64,000 nucleotides of DNA from Candidatus Skiveiella danica (GTDB taxonomy: Bacteria; Pseudomonadota; Gammaproteobacteria; Burkholderiales; Burkholderiaceae_C): NCBI GenBank assembly GCA_016721925.1, contig JADKHE010000011.1, positions 1 to 64,000 of the forward strand, read 5' to 3'. Below the pieces are notes generated by a model. It made no database searches. It had not been told where the DNA came from and saw only the letters and a list, made by a program, of their open reading frames with translations. Made by a program: the position numbers and the translations under genes. Positions 8,580 to 16,158 of this stretch are shown piece by piece; position 1 is the stretch's first letter, and each line of letters begins with the position of its first letter.

Positions 8580-8606
8580 AAAAAGCCGGTCATCGACCGG
8601 CTTTTT
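8580..8606. terminator. Bidirectional intrinsic terminator
   Basis: Perfect stem AAGCCGGT / ACCGGCTT with loop CATCG-like centre, flanked by A5 and T5 runs, so it can act on both strands. It lies between the convergent conserved-protein gene and the cytochrome c5 gene. Confidence 0.9.
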
Positions 8607-8621
8607 CATGTCAGGGAAGGC

Positions 8622-9182
8622 CTATTTAGCCGCGGCAGACGCTGGCGCCGCAGCCGCATCGGCTGCCGGTGCCGCAGGAGCCTTGGGCTCTTCAAATTTG
8701 GCGCCACCGGCATTGGCCATGTACACCACGGCGCGACCGATTTCCACATCGGAGAAATCACCGCCGCCCTGCGGACCCATGGCATTCTTGCCCTTGAGCG
8801 CGGAATTCAGCAGAGCGTCGTAACCCGTCGCGTTGCGCGCAGCCCAGGCTGCCGCATCCTGGAACTTGGGTGCACCGGCTGCACCGGTCAAATGACAGGC
8901 CGAGCACTGCGCCTTGAAGACCTCTTCGCCCGCTTTCAGCGGACGGTTCGCGTCACGGATTTCGACAAAACCGACTTTCTGAATCCTCGACGCAACGGCC
9001 TTTTCAGCATTCTCGGACTCGGACTGCGGCTTGGAAGATGAGGTGACGTAATACACCAGGCCGATGATCACGAAGATCGGAAGCACGAAAGCATAAAAAC
9101 TGGCCAGCAGCAGCTGCTTGGGGTTCTTGATCGGGCCGGTGTGGGCTTCTTCGTGGCTGGAGTCTTGACCGTTGGCGCTCAT
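8622..9182 (-). CDS. Membrane-anchored cytochrome c5-type protein
   Basis: 186 residues. An N-terminal uncleaved membrane anchor (LLLASFYAFVLPIFVIIGLVYYV segment, residues about 24-46) places a single c-type haem domain in the periplasm. The haem motif is CSACH (Cys93-His97 region, QCSACHLTGAAGAP), and a probable distal Met lies in NAMGPQGGGDFSD. The C-terminus is an Ala/Pro-rich tail (EEPKAPAAPAADAAAAP). It likely ferries electrons in the respiratory chain, as in the cytochrome c5 family. Terminated by the hairpin just downstream. Confidence 0.9.
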   Translation of the reverse strand: MSANGQDSSHEEAHTGPIKNPKQLLLASFYAFVLPIFVIIGLVYYVTSSSKPQSESENAEKAVASRIQKVGFVEIRDANRPLKAGEEVFKAQCSACHLTGAAGAPKFQDAAAWAARNATGYDALLNSALKGKNAMGPQGGGDFSDVEIGRAVVYMANAGGAKFEEPKAPAAPAADAAAAPASAAAK

Positions 9183-9278
9183 GGTGTCCTCAGAAAATCG
9201 CAGGTGGCCCGAAAACGGGGAACGAAAAGCTGTGAATTATATCGATTGAGCCGGTTACCGGCTCGTCAGCCCAAGGCT

Positions 9279-9578
9279 TCAGTACAGACCCAAACCACCC
9301 AGATTGCTCCGCAGGGTTCTGACGAACCGCACCGCGGACCATGCCCGCAAGCTCCAGCGCCAGACCAGCCGCGGTCGCACCACCACCACCACCACCACGG
9401 CAGAAAACACGATGCCGGGATGCTGTTGCAACCATTGCCCTGCGGCCCGTGCCCGATCGCCCATTGCCAGCACGGGCAGCCATGCCGCGGACTGGACCGT
9501 GAGTGCCTGCCGCAGCTGATCCGATCGCGCCAGGAGTTGTTCCCGGCGCAGGGCCAGCTCTTGGCGGCGCCGGTTCAT
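9279..9578 (-). CDS. YqjK-like membrane protein
   Basis: 99 residues: a charged N-terminus (MNRRRQELALRREQLLARS), one hydrophobic segment, and a basic C-terminus. The position after yqjD and yqjE, with a 4-nt overlap with yqjE, matches E. coli yqjDEK. The membrane segment includes seven consecutive Val encoded by seven GTG codons (complement of 9378-9398), an in-frame trinucleotide tract that could expand or contract. Function unknown. Confidence 0.7.
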   Translation of the reverse strand: MNRRRQELALRREQLLARSDQLRQALTVQSAAWLPVLAMGDRARAAGQWLQQHPGIVFSAVVVVVVVRPRLVWRWSLRAWSAVRFVRTLRSNLGGLGLY

Positions 9579-9955
9579 GAGCGCAGCCTTTCCTTGTCAC
9601 GCTCAAGTTCGGCCAGACTGGCTCCCCAAAGACGGGAGCCTTGGTTCAGACGGGCTCGTGCAGCAACGAACGCCACAGCACCCAGAGTGAGAAAGATCGC
9701 AGAAAAGACGGCCAGCGCCAGGAGCCGGTGGGTGTCCCAAAGCAGAACGGTCAACAACACGGCCAGGAAAGTCAAACCCAGGCTCAACAGAACAATCGCG
9801 ATGGCCCCGTAAAGCAGCAACTCGCCAAGGCGCAAGGCTTCATCGCGCGCCTCAACGCTGACGAGTTCCAGGCGCACGGCAAGAAACTCGATCAGGCTCG
9901 CGGCAAAGCCGCGCAACGACACCGCCAGGCGTTCCGGGGGCTCCGGAGCGTTCAT
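9575..9955 (-). CDS. yqjE: YqjE / phage-holin-superfamily-3.6 membrane protein
   Basis: 126 residues with two transmembrane helices: GELLLYGAIAIVLLSLGL followed by LTFLAVLLTVLLW, and LLALAVFSAIFLTLGAVAFV. An amphipathic N-terminus (SLIEFLAVRLELVSVEARDE) precedes them, matching the YqjE family. Despite the holin-superfamily name this is a chromosomal stress-associated protein, not evidence of a prophage. It sits between yqjD (16 nt upstream) and the yqjK-like gene (4-nt overlap). Confidence 0.85.
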   Translation of the reverse strand: MNAPEPPERLAVSLRGFAASLIEFLAVRLELVSVEARDEALRLGELLLYGAIAIVLLSLGLTFLAVLLTVLLWDTHRLLALAVFSAIFLTLGAVAFVAARARLNQGSRLWGASLAELERDKERLRS

Positions 9956-9971
9956 GGCTGGCGGGCGCGCA

Positions 9972-10292
9972 TCAACGACGACCGATCAACAAACCGACCA
10001 GCAGGCCAGCGCCCGCCGCAATGCCGATAGAGCGCCACGGGTTCTCGTGCACATAGTCATCGGTGGCACGGGCCGCTTCGCGCGCCTTGTCGCGGAGGGC
10101 CGCGTCAGCCTCGGACAGCTTGGCGCGTGCAACGCGAAGGTTCTCGCCGACACGCGCGCGCAATTCGGCCACCTTGTCACCGGTCTGGCTGGATGTGATC
10201 TGAAGGAGTTCTTCGGCATCGGCGATCACCAGCCTCAAATCGGCCGCCAGTTTTTCCTTGGTGGCCAATGTCGCTTCGGAATAGTCGGTCAT
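9972..10292 (-). CDS. yqjD: YqjD/ElaB-type DUF883 membrane-anchored ribosome-associated protein
   Basis: 106 residues from ATG at 10292 (MTDYSEATLATKEKLAADL), preceded by a clear GGAGG 8-9 nt upstream; longer in-frame extension lacks an RBS. The helical body (VIADAEELLQITSSQTGDKV, LRARVGENLRVARAKLSEAD) is followed by the DUF883 signature VHENPWRSIGIAAGAGLLVG and a C-terminal membrane anchor ending LLIGRR. In E. coli this family tethers stationary-phase ribosomes to the membrane; that is family knowledge, not shown here. Confidence 0.9.
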   Translation of the reverse strand: MTDYSEATLATKEKLAADLRLVIADAEELLQITSSQTGDKVAELRARVGENLRVARAKLSEADAALRDKAREAARATDDYVHENPWRSIGIAAGAGLLVGLLIGRR

Positions 10293-10369
10293 GATTGCAT
10301 TTCCTCCTGTAGTGAAAAATATTAGCAGATCATACGGCGAGTCCCGGCTGCCGGCATGCGCCTGCATGC

Positions 10370-10375
10370 GATAAT
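10370..10375 (+). promoter_or_regulatory. Probable extended -10 element for tRNA-Arg
   Basis: GATAAT preceded by TGC (extended -10 pattern) ends 26 nt before the mature tRNA-Arg. No good -35 is seen at 16-18 bp upstream. Confidence 0.35.
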
Positions 10376-10401
10376 TCGCTCCCTTTTCCCTGTGGGAAAC
10401 T

Positions 10402-10477
10402 GCGGCTGTAGCTCAGTGGATAGAGTATTGGCCTCCGAAGCCAAGGGTCGTGGGTTCGATCCCCGCCAGCCGCACCA
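10402..10477 (+). tRNA. tRNA-Arg (anticodon CCG)
   Basis: A full cloverleaf: acceptor GCGGCTG pairs with CAGCCGC, D-arm GCTCAGTGGATAGAG, anticodon stem TTGGC/GCCAA with loop CTCCGAA giving anticodon CCG, and T-arm GTGGGTTCGATCCCCGC-like. The 3' CCA is encoded (10475-10477). It reads CGG codons, which are frequent in this GC-rich genome. Any open frame across it is a shadow. Confidence 0.97.
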
Positions 10478-10491
10478 TTCGGTCATTCCTG

Positions 10492-10525
10492 CTTCCGCCG
10501 CATCCTGCGACGGAAGTCTTTCTTT
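10492..10525 (+). terminator. Likely terminator of tRNA-Arg
   Basis: Stem CTTCCG-C-CGCA / TGCG-A-CGGAAG with a 3-nt loop and one mismatch, followed by TCTTTCTTT. It begins 15 nt after the tRNA. Confidence 0.6.
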
Positions 10526-10804
10526 GCCCCGGCAGGGGCATGCCTCTTCTGTTTCAGAGCGCCAGCGCCCAGGAAAGGCCCAGACTACACGGTTCTCCCT
10601 GAGCGGCGCCAGTTGCGAGTCGATTTGCGACTGGTTGGGCGCCCCTTGGCGCGGGTCAGACGACGGCGCCATAGCGGCCGGCAGGCGCCTCACTGATACC
10701 CCGATCCTTCTGGTCGTTCAACCCGGCCCGGTTAGGGGTAGAGGTATTCCACTCAAGACAGGTCCTGAACCGCCCAGCGTTCGTGTCCGCACCGGCTCAC
10801 CAAC
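10526..10804. other. Gene-free stretch between the two tRNA genes
   Basis: No coding sequence or RNA gene can be supported here. The open frames that cross it are translations of the flanking tRNAs joined through non-coding DNA. A small GC-rich inverted repeat (TGCCCC / GGGGCA) occurs near 10525-10540. I saw no direct repeat of the tRNA-Arg 3' end that would indicate an integrated element. Confidence 0.5.
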
Positions 10805-10834
10805 AAAAACGCCCACATCTGTGGGCGTTTTTTT
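10805..10834. terminator. Bidirectional terminator after tRNA-fMet / ribosomal operon
   Basis: Stem CGCCCACA / TGTGGGCG with a 2-nt loop, flanked by A5 on one side and T7 on the other, so it functions on both strands. It is the first terminator found downstream of rplQ and tRNA-fMet on the minus strand. Confidence 0.9.
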
Positions 10835-10856
10835 GTCAGCTGTCAGGGCTGAAATT

Positions 10857-10933
<77 letters not shown>

Positions 10934-10954
10934 ATAAGAAGGAAATTATAGCAT

Positions 10955-11353
10955 TTATGCGGCGGCTTCGCCCGAAGTCGTTGCATCGACTTCAACCGGG
11001 CGGTCCACCAACTCGACCAGGGCCATGGGCGCGTTGTCGCCCACACGGAAACCCATTTTCAAAATACGGGTATAGCCGCCCGGACGGGCCTTGTACCGGG
11101 GACCGAGCACGTTGAACAACTTGGTGACGATGTCGCGGTCGCGCAGGCGGTTGAATGCAAGGCGCCGGTTGGCGAGTGTCGGCTCCTTGGCCAGTGTGAT
11201 CATCGGCTCAACAACGCGACGGAGTTCCTTGGCCTTAGGCACCGTCGTCTTGATGGCTTCATGCTCGAGCAACGAGTTCATCATGTTGCGAAGCATCGCG
11301 AGACGGTGCTCGCTGGTTCGGTTCAGTTTACGTAGTCCGTGTCCGTGACGCAT
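10955..11353 (-). CDS. rplQ: 50S ribosomal protein L17
   Basis: 132 residues starting MRHGHGLRKLNRTSEHRLAM, the diagnostic L17 N-terminus, with a C-terminal acidic extension (VDATTSGEAAA) typical of betaproteobacteria. L17 binds 23S rRNA near the exit tunnel. Last protein gene of the alpha operon, 99 nt after rpoA; that gap holds a perfect 12-bp stem-loop. tRNA-fMet follows 21 nt later. Confidence 0.98.
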   Translation of the reverse strand: MRHGHGLRKLNRTSEHRLAMLRNMMNSLLEHEAIKTTVPKAKELRRVVEPMITLAKEPTLANRRLAFNRLRDRDIVTKLFNVLGPRYKARPGGYTRILKMGFRVGDNAPMALVELVDRPVEVDATTSGEAAA

Positions 11354-11416
11354 GATGCAGTCCTTTCATTTCATTTATTGTTCAAGCGCGTGGCCGTTTC
11401 AGGTACCCCGCGTCAT

Positions 11417-11446
11417 GTTGATGACCGCGCTGGAGCGGTCATCAAC
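11417..11446 (-). other. Intercistronic stem-loop between rpoA and rplQ
   Basis: Perfect 12-bp stem (GTTGATGACCGC with its complement) and 6-nt loop, starting 6 nt after the rpoA stop. No U-tract follows, so it is not an intrinsic terminator. It could be an mRNA processing or stability element. Confidence 0.75.
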
Positions 11447-11452
11447 GCCCCA

Positions 11453-12445
11453 TCAACGCTTGTCGAGTCCGGCGGGCGGCCAGCTCTCGAGCTTCATCCC
11501 CAGCGTCAAACCACGAGACGCGAGAACTTCCTTGATTTCATTGAGCGATTTGCGCCCCAGATTTGGCGTCTTCAACAGCTCGTTTTCCGTGCGCTGGATC
11601 AGGTCACCGATGTAGTAGATGTTTTCCGCCTTCAGGCAATTCGCAGAACGGACGGTCAGTTCGAGTTCATCCACCGGGCGCAGCAGAATCGGGTCGAATT
11701 GTGCGTTGCCGCCGCGTTGCGCCGGAACGTCAAAAGCGGCCAGTTCACTGCCCTCGAGCTGCGCAAACACGGCCAGCTGCTCGACAAGAATCTTGGCGGA
11801 CGCGCGGACCGCGTCTTCCGCCGTGATGGCGCCATTGGTCTCGATCTCCATCACCAACTTGTCGAGATCAGTGCGCTGCTCAACGCGGGCGCTCTCAACG
11901 GTGTAGCTGACCCGCTTGACAGGCGAAAACGAAGCGTCAAGAACAATGCGGCCGATCGATTTGGTGGACTCGTCGGCATAGCGCCGCATCGTGCCCGGAA
12001 CGTAGCCACGGCCCTTCTCCACTTTGATCTGGATGTCCAGCTTGCCGCCTTGGGAAAGGGTGGCAATGACATGGTCCGGATTGATGATCTCGACGTCGTG
12101 CGGCGTCTGGATATCCGCCGCAGTGACAGCGCCTTCACCATCCTTGCGCAGGCTGAGTGTCACTTCATCGCGGTTGTGGAGCTTGAACACCACACCCTTG
12201 AGGTTCAGCAGAATGTTGACCACATCCTCCTGCACGCCATCGATCGACGAATACTCGTGCAACACCCCAGCGATCGTGACATCGGTCGCCGCATAGCCCA
12301 CCATGGACGAGAGCAGCACGCGCCGTAGCGCATTGCCCAAGGTGTGGCCATAGCCACGCTCGAACGGTTCGAGCGTCACTTTCGCCCTGTTCAGGCCGAT
12401 ATGCTCGACGTTGATGGCTTTGGGTTTCAGCAAATTGGTTTGCAT
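11453..12445 (-). CDS. rpoA: RNA polymerase alpha subunit
   Basis: 330 residues, full length. The N-terminal dimerisation domain includes LEPFERGYGHTLGNALRRVL and the C-terminal domain (about residues 245-320) carries the UP-element/activator surface RTENELLKTPNLGRKSLNEI. It assembles the core polymerase and contacts promoter DNA and regulators. An AAGGAT ribosome-binding site precedes ATG at 12445. Located between rpsD and rplQ in the conserved alpha operon. Confidence 0.99.
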   Translation of the reverse strand: MQTNLLKPKAINVEHIGLNRAKVTLEPFERGYGHTLGNALRRVLLSSMVGYAATDVTIAGVLHEYSSIDGVQEDVVNILLNLKGVVFKLHNRDEVTLSLRKDGEGAVTAADIQTPHDVEIINPDHVIATLSQGGKLDIQIKVEKGRGYVPGTMRRYADESTKSIGRIVLDASFSPVKRVSYTVESARVEQRTDLDKLVMEIETNGAITAEDAVRASAKILVEQLAVFAQLEGSELAAFDVPAQRGGNAQFDPILLRPVDELELTVRSANCLKAENIYYIGDLIQRTENELLKTPNLGRKSLNEIKEVLASRGLTLGMKLESWPPAGLDKR

Positions 12446-12497
12446 TCAGACATCCTTATCAATACCCCCAGTTCGTTCCACCGGTAAGGCTGATGAC

Positions 12498-12532
12498 GCG
12501 CCAACCACCGCACGACACGGTGGCATTGGCGC
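12498..12532 (-). other. Intercistronic stem-loop between rpsD and rpoA
   Basis: Stem GCGCCAA/TTGGCGC stacked on CCACCG/CGGTGG, 13 bp in total with a 2-nt bulge and 7-nt loop. It starts 23 nt downstream of the rpsD stop, has no U-tract, and lies about 50 nt upstream of rpoA. Confidence 0.75.
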
Positions 12533-12555
12533 AATTGATTGAACCTGGGTCCGTA

Positions 12556-13179
12556 TCAGCGGGAATACAGTTCGACGATGAGGGATTCGTTGATGTCAGC
12601 AGCGAACTCGTCGCGATCTGGCACCTTCTTGAAAACACCTTCAACCTTGTCCAGGTTCACTTCAACCCATGCCGGCAGGCCGACTTGTTGAGCCAGTTGC
12701 AGCGCCTCGGAAACACGGGTCTGCTTCTTCGACTTTTCCCGCACCGAAATGACGTCGCCCGTCTTTACCATGTACGAGGGAATGTTGACCGACTGCCCAT
12801 TGACCGTCACCGCCTTGTGCGAGACCAGCTGCCTGGCTTCTGCACGCGTGGAACCAAAGCCCATGCGATAAACCACGTTGTCAAGCCGCGACTCCAGGAT
12901 GAACAACAGGTTGGCACCGGTGTTTCCCTTGCGGCGGTCGGCTTCTTCAAAGTACTTGCGGAACTGGCGCTCGAGAATGCCGTACATCCGCTTCACTTTT
13001 TGCTTTTCGCGCAGCTGCAGACCGAAGTCCGAAGTACGCTGACCCGAAGTGCGGCCATGCTGACCGGGCTTGGATTCGAATTTGCACTTGTCGCTGATCG
13101 AGCGGCGCGCGCTCTTCAGGAACAGGTCGGTGCCTTCACGGCGGGAGAGTTTGGCCTTGGGGCCGAGGTAACGTGCCAC
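12556..13179 (-). CDS. rpsD: 30S ribosomal protein S4
   Basis: 207 residues, with MARYLGPKAKLSRREGTDLF at the N-terminus and the S4 RNA-binding domain around LDNVVYRMGFGSTRAEARQL and VSHKAVTVNG. S4 nucleates 30S assembly and in E. coli represses translation of its own operon. Four-Cys zinc sites are absent, as in other zinc-free S4 proteins; one Cys remains (KCKFESKPG). RBS AAAGGAAG precedes ATG at 13179. The gap to rpsK has two tandem stem-loops. Confidence 0.99.
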   Translation of the reverse strand: MARYLGPKAKLSRREGTDLFLKSARRSISDKCKFESKPGQHGRTSGQRTSDFGLQLREKQKVKRMYGILERQFRKYFEEADRRKGNTGANLLFILESRLDNVVYRMGFGSTRAEARQLVSHKAVTVNGQSVNIPSYMVKTGDVISVREKSKKQTRVSEALQLAQQVGLPAWVEVNLDKVEGVFKKVPDRDEFAADINESLIVELYSR

Positions 13180-13202
13180 TTGAACTTCCTTTATGTCATC
13201 TG

Positions 13203-13243
13203 CCGCGCGTTGGCGCGGGAGCCATCACAGCATCTGTGATGGC
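13203..13243 (-). other. Two tandem stem-loops between rpsK and rpsD
   Basis: A perfect 10-bp stem GCCATCACAG/CTGTGATGGC with a 3-nt loop (13221-13243) is followed on the transcript by a 6-bp stem CCGCGC/GCGCGG (13203-13218). The second lies about 24 nt before the rpsD start. S4 is an autoregulator in E. coli, so a regulatory role is conceivable but unproven. Confidence 0.7.
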
Positions 13244-13260
13244 GGTGGGCTTGGTTGAAA

Positions 13261-13665
13261 TCAGATCCGACGGCGCTTTTGCGGCCGGCAACCGTTGTGG
13301 GGCATAGGCGTGACGTCAGCAATCGACGAAATGCGGATGCCGAGCGCAGCCAATGCGCGCACGGACGACTCGCGACCCGGACCAGGGCCCTTGATCTCGA
13401 CATCCAGATTCTTGATGCCCTGCTCAATGGCCGCCCGTCCGGCGACTTCCGACGCGACCTGGGCGGCAAAGGGAGTCGACTTGCGCGAACCCTTGAAGCC
13501 TTGTCCGCCCGACGACGCCCAAGACAAGGCGTTGCCCTGGCGATCCGTGATGGTGATGATCGTGTTGTTGAACGACGCATGCACGTGGGCGATGCCGTCC
13601 GAAACGTTCTTGCGAACTTTCTTGCGAACGCGCTGTGCAGCGCTATTTGCGGGAGATTTTGCCAT
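13261..13665 (-). CDS. rpsK: 30S ribosomal protein S11
   Basis: 134 residues. Core signature NVSDGIAHVHASFNNTIITI and the conserved GPGPGRESSVRAL, with C-terminal DVTPMPHNGCRPQKRRRI. S11 sits on the platform of the 30S subunit near the mRNA exit. 19 nt separate it from rpsM; the downstream gap to rpsD is longer and structured. Confidence 0.99.
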   Translation of the reverse strand: MAKSPANSAAQRVRKKVRKNVSDGIAHVHASFNNTIITITDRQGNALSWASSGGQGFKGSRKSTPFAAQVASEVAGRAAIEQGIKNLDVEIKGPGPGRESSVRALAALGIRISSIADVTPMPHNGCRPQKRRRI

Positions 13666-13684
13666 TTTTGACTCTCAATCCTGA

Positions 13685-14050
13685 TTATTTCTTCAGGGCC
13701 GCGGCAGCCTTGCGCGGTCCCTTGCGGGTACGCGCATTCGTGCGAGTACGCTGGCCACGCATGGGCAGACCACGGCGGTGGCGGAAGCCGCGATAGCATC
13801 CGATATCCATCAAACGCTTGATATTCATCGTGGTTTCACGACGAAGATCACCTTCAATCGTGAACTGGGCGATCTGATCGCGGATCTTCTCCAGATCACC
13901 GTCGGTCAAGTCCTTGACCTTCTTTGAATATGCGATACCACATGCGTCGCAAATCTTGCGCGCACGATTGCGTCCGATGCCGAAGATGGCGGTCAGGCCA
14001 ATTTCTGCATGTTTCTGCGGCGGAATGTTGATGCCAGCTATACGTGCCAT
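13685..14050 (-). CDS. rpsM: 30S ribosomal protein S13
   Basis: 121 residues beginning MARIAGINIPPQKHAEIGLT, with the helix-two-turn-helix GIGRNRARKICDACGI and basic tail TRKGPRKAAAALKK that reaches the P-site tRNA. Starts 24 nt after rpmJ. First gene of the classical alpha operon set here (rpsM, rpsK, rpsD, rpoA, rplQ). Confidence 0.99.
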   Translation of the reverse strand: MARIAGINIPPQKHAEIGLTAIFGIGRNRARKICDACGIAYSKKVKDLTDGDLEKIRDQIAQFTIEGDLRRETTMNIKRLMDIGCYRGFRHRRGLPMRGQRTRTNARTRKGPRKAAAALKK

Positions 14051-14074
14051 TTTCGTCCTCTAAAACTCTTGCAA

Positions 14075-14188
14075 TCAGCCTTGACGCTGCTTGTGGCGCG
14101 GGTCGCTGCAAATCACGCGAACAACACCCTTGCGCCGGATGACCTTGCAGTTGCGGCAAATTTTCTTGACCGAAGCCGAAACTCTCAT
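14075..14188 (-). CDS. rpmJ: 50S ribosomal protein L36
   Basis: 37 residues on the minus strand, MRVSASVKKICRNCKVIRRK then GVVRVICSDPRHKQRQG. The zinc-ribbon ligands Cys11, Cys14, Cys27 and His32 are intact, so this is the zinc-binding (C+) form. RBS AGGAGAAAG precedes ATG at 14188. It lies between secY and rpsM in the usual position, but no infA is found next to it. Confidence 0.97.
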   Translation of the reverse strand: MRVSASVKKICRNCKVIRRKGVVRVICSDPRHKQRQG

Positions 14189-14371
14189 TTCTTTCTCCTA
14201 AAGCTCGCCACCCGCTGGTTGCGAAAAAACTGCCAAAGTCTGCGCGCCTTGCATCAGGCGCCTGCGCGATGGCTCACCATATTGAACCGACACCCTAAGA
14301 TCATCCACTGCCCTGCAGCGATCACCTTCATTCATTCTTCACCCCGCCCAACGCTGTTGCGCCGGCTACAC
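14189..14371 (-). other. 183-bp secY-rpmJ spacer without infA
   Basis: Many betaproteobacteria carry infA (72 codons) between secY and rpmJ. Here the spacer is too short and no IF-1-like reading is present. A 6-bp stem GCGCCT/AGGCGC occurs at 14244-14261. The spacer could hold an internal promoter, but none is obvious. Confidence 0.6.
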
Positions 14372-15691
14372 TCAACCGCTCAACGTCGTCTTGAAGTTCG
14401 CCTTTTTCAGAAGCGATTCGTATTGCTGCGACATCAGGTAGTTCTGCACCTGGGCCATGAAGTCCATCGTCACGACCACAATGATCAGCAGAGAGGTGCC
14501 TCCGAAATAGAAAGGCACGTTGTATTTCAAAATCAAGAACTCGGGCAGCAGACAAACGAACGTGATATAGACCGCACCAGCCAGCGTCAGGCGAACCAGA
14601 ATCTTGTCGATGTAGCGAGCCGTCTGGTCACCCGGACGAATACCCGGCACGAAGGCACCACTCTTCTTGAGGTTGTCTGCGGTCTCGCGGCTGTTAAACA
14701 CCAGCGCGGTATAGAAGAAGCAGAAAAACACAATCGCGCCCGCATACAGCATCACATAGATCGGCTGTCCCGGCGTCAACGCACCGGCGATGTCTTTCAG
14801 CCAGCGCATCGACTCACCCGAACTGAACCAGCTGACCACCGTCGCGGGCAGAAGGATGATCGACGACGCAAAGATCGGCGGAATCACACCCGCCATGTTG
14901 AGCTTCAGCGGCAGATGCGAAGACTGCCCACCATAAACCTTGTTTCCGACCTGGCGCCGAGCATAGTTGACCAGGATCTTGCGCTGACCCCGTTCGACGA
15001 AAACCACGAAGTACGTCACCAGACACACGATCGTCACAATGAAGATGGCCGCGAGAATGCTCATGGCACCAGTACGAACCAACTCCAGAAGACCCCCGAT
15101 TGCATTCGGCAGGCCCGCGGCAATGCCCGCGAAAATAATGATCGAAATCCCGTTACCCAGTCCACGCTCAGTGATCTGTTCTCCCAACCACATCAGGAAC
15201 ATCGTTCCGGAGGTCAGCGTCACCACGGCGGTCATGCGGAATCCCAGACCGGGATCAATCACCAGACCAGCCTGGCTTTCCAATGCGACAGCAATGCCCA
15301 GCGACTGAAAAAGTGCCAACCCCAAGGTTCCAAAACGGGTGTACTGGGTGATCTTGCGACGACCGGACTCACCCTCTTTTTTCAGCTGCTCGAACGTGGG
15401 CACCACGTAGGTGAGCAACTGCATGATGATCGATGCCGAGATATACGGCATGATGCCCAGCGCGAAGATGGTGAACCGCGACAGCGCCCCGCCCGAGAAC
15501 ATGTTGAAGAGACTCAGGATCCCGCCCTGCTGCCCCTTGAAGAGCTGCTGGAGCTGACCCGGATCAATTCCAGGGACCGGAATATGGGCGCCGACCCGAT
15601 AGACCACCAGGGCGAGCAACAAAAATACCAGCCGCCGACGAAGGTCGCCGAACTTGCCGGTTTTTGCAATTTGTGCCGCGTTAGTTGCCAC
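14372..15691 (-). CDS. secY: Preprotein translocase subunit SecY
   Basis: 439 residues with ten transmembrane helices. It opens with MATNAAQIAKTGKFGDLRRR and contains the plug region GGALSRFTIFALGIMPYISA, the conserved cytoplasmic loop FVVFVERGQRKILVNYARRQ, and C-terminal KPSGAFVPGIRPG-like text (KKSGAFVPGIRPGDQTARYI). It forms the protein-conducting channel for Sec-dependent export and membrane insertion. 25 nt downstream of rplO. Confidence 0.99.
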   Translation of the reverse strand: MATNAAQIAKTGKFGDLRRRLVFLLLALVVYRVGAHIPVPGIDPGQLQQLFKGQQGGILSLFNMFSGGALSRFTIFALGIMPYISASIIMQLLTYVVPTFEQLKKEGESGRRKITQYTRFGTLGLALFQSLGIAVALESQAGLVIDPGLGFRMTAVVTLTSGTMFLMWLGEQITERGLGNGISIIIFAGIAAGLPNAIGGLLELVRTGAMSILAAIFIVTIVCLVTYFVVFVERGQRKILVNYARRQVGNKVYGGQSSHLPLKLNMAGVIPPIFASSIILLPATVVSWFSSGESMRWLKDIAGALTPGQPIYVMLYAGAIVFFCFFYTALVFNSRETADNLKKSGAFVPGIRPGDQTARYIDKILVRLTLAGAVYITFVCLLPEFLILKYNVPFYFGGTSLLIIVVVTMDFMAQVQNYLMSQQYESLLKKANFKTTLSG

Positions 15692-15716
15692 AGGTCTTCG
15701 CCTTCAATGCTTCGGC

Positions 15717-16148
15717 TCAGGCAATCGAACCACCGGCCGCCTCGATGGCAGCCTTGGCGCCAGCGGTCGCGCCGATGCCGTTGAGTTTCACCGCCTTGCT
15801 GATCGATCCCGACTTGATGACCTTGACCACTTTGGCCAACTGCCCCACCAGACCGGCTTGCTTCAGCGCCAGCACATCCACTTCGGGAGCGCCCAGCTGC
15901 TCCAGTGCGGACAAGGTGACTTCAGCGTTGAACTTCAGCAGATGAGACTTGAAGCCACGCTTCGGCAGGCGCCGCTGCATGGGCATCTGTCCACCTTCAA
16001 AACCAACCTTGTGGTAGCCGCCGGCGCGAGACTTCTGGCCTTTGTGACCACGACCCGCGGTCTTGCCCAGACCGGAGCCAATGCCGCGACCCACGCGGCG
16101 CTTTGCGTGCTTGGCGCCGTCTGCATGCTTGATAGTGTTGAGTTCCAT
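15717..16148 (-). CDS. rplO: 50S ribosomal protein L15
   Basis: 143 residues. MELNTIKHADGAKHAKRRVG is followed by the glycine/arginine-rich RGIGSGLGKTAGRGHKGQKS, which threads into 23S rRNA, then a globular C-terminal part (LEQLGAPEVDVLALKQAGLV). Packed tightly between rpmD (10 nt) and secY (25 nt). Confidence 0.99.
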   Translation of the reverse strand: MELNTIKHADGAKHAKRRVGRGIGSGLGKTAGRGHKGQKSRAGGYHKVGFEGGQMPMQRRLPKRGFKSHLLKFNAEVTLSALEQLGAPEVDVLALKQAGLVGQLAKVVKVIKSGSISKAVKLNGIGATAGAKAAIEAAGGSIA

Positions 16149-16158
16149 CAGGGACCTC

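Noticed and set aside
9575..9955. Holin-like protein as a sign of prophage
   Set aside because: It is yqjE in the chromosomal yqjDEK operon; no phage genes are nearby.
10402..10804. tRNA-Arg as an integration site
   Set aside because: No integrase and no repeat of the tRNA 3' end seen in the window.
14009..15784. 591-codon open frame opposite secY
   Set aside because: The minus strand carries unmistakable SecY; the plus frame is an antisense shadow with His/Arg/Gln-rich nonsense composition, typical of GC-rich DNA.
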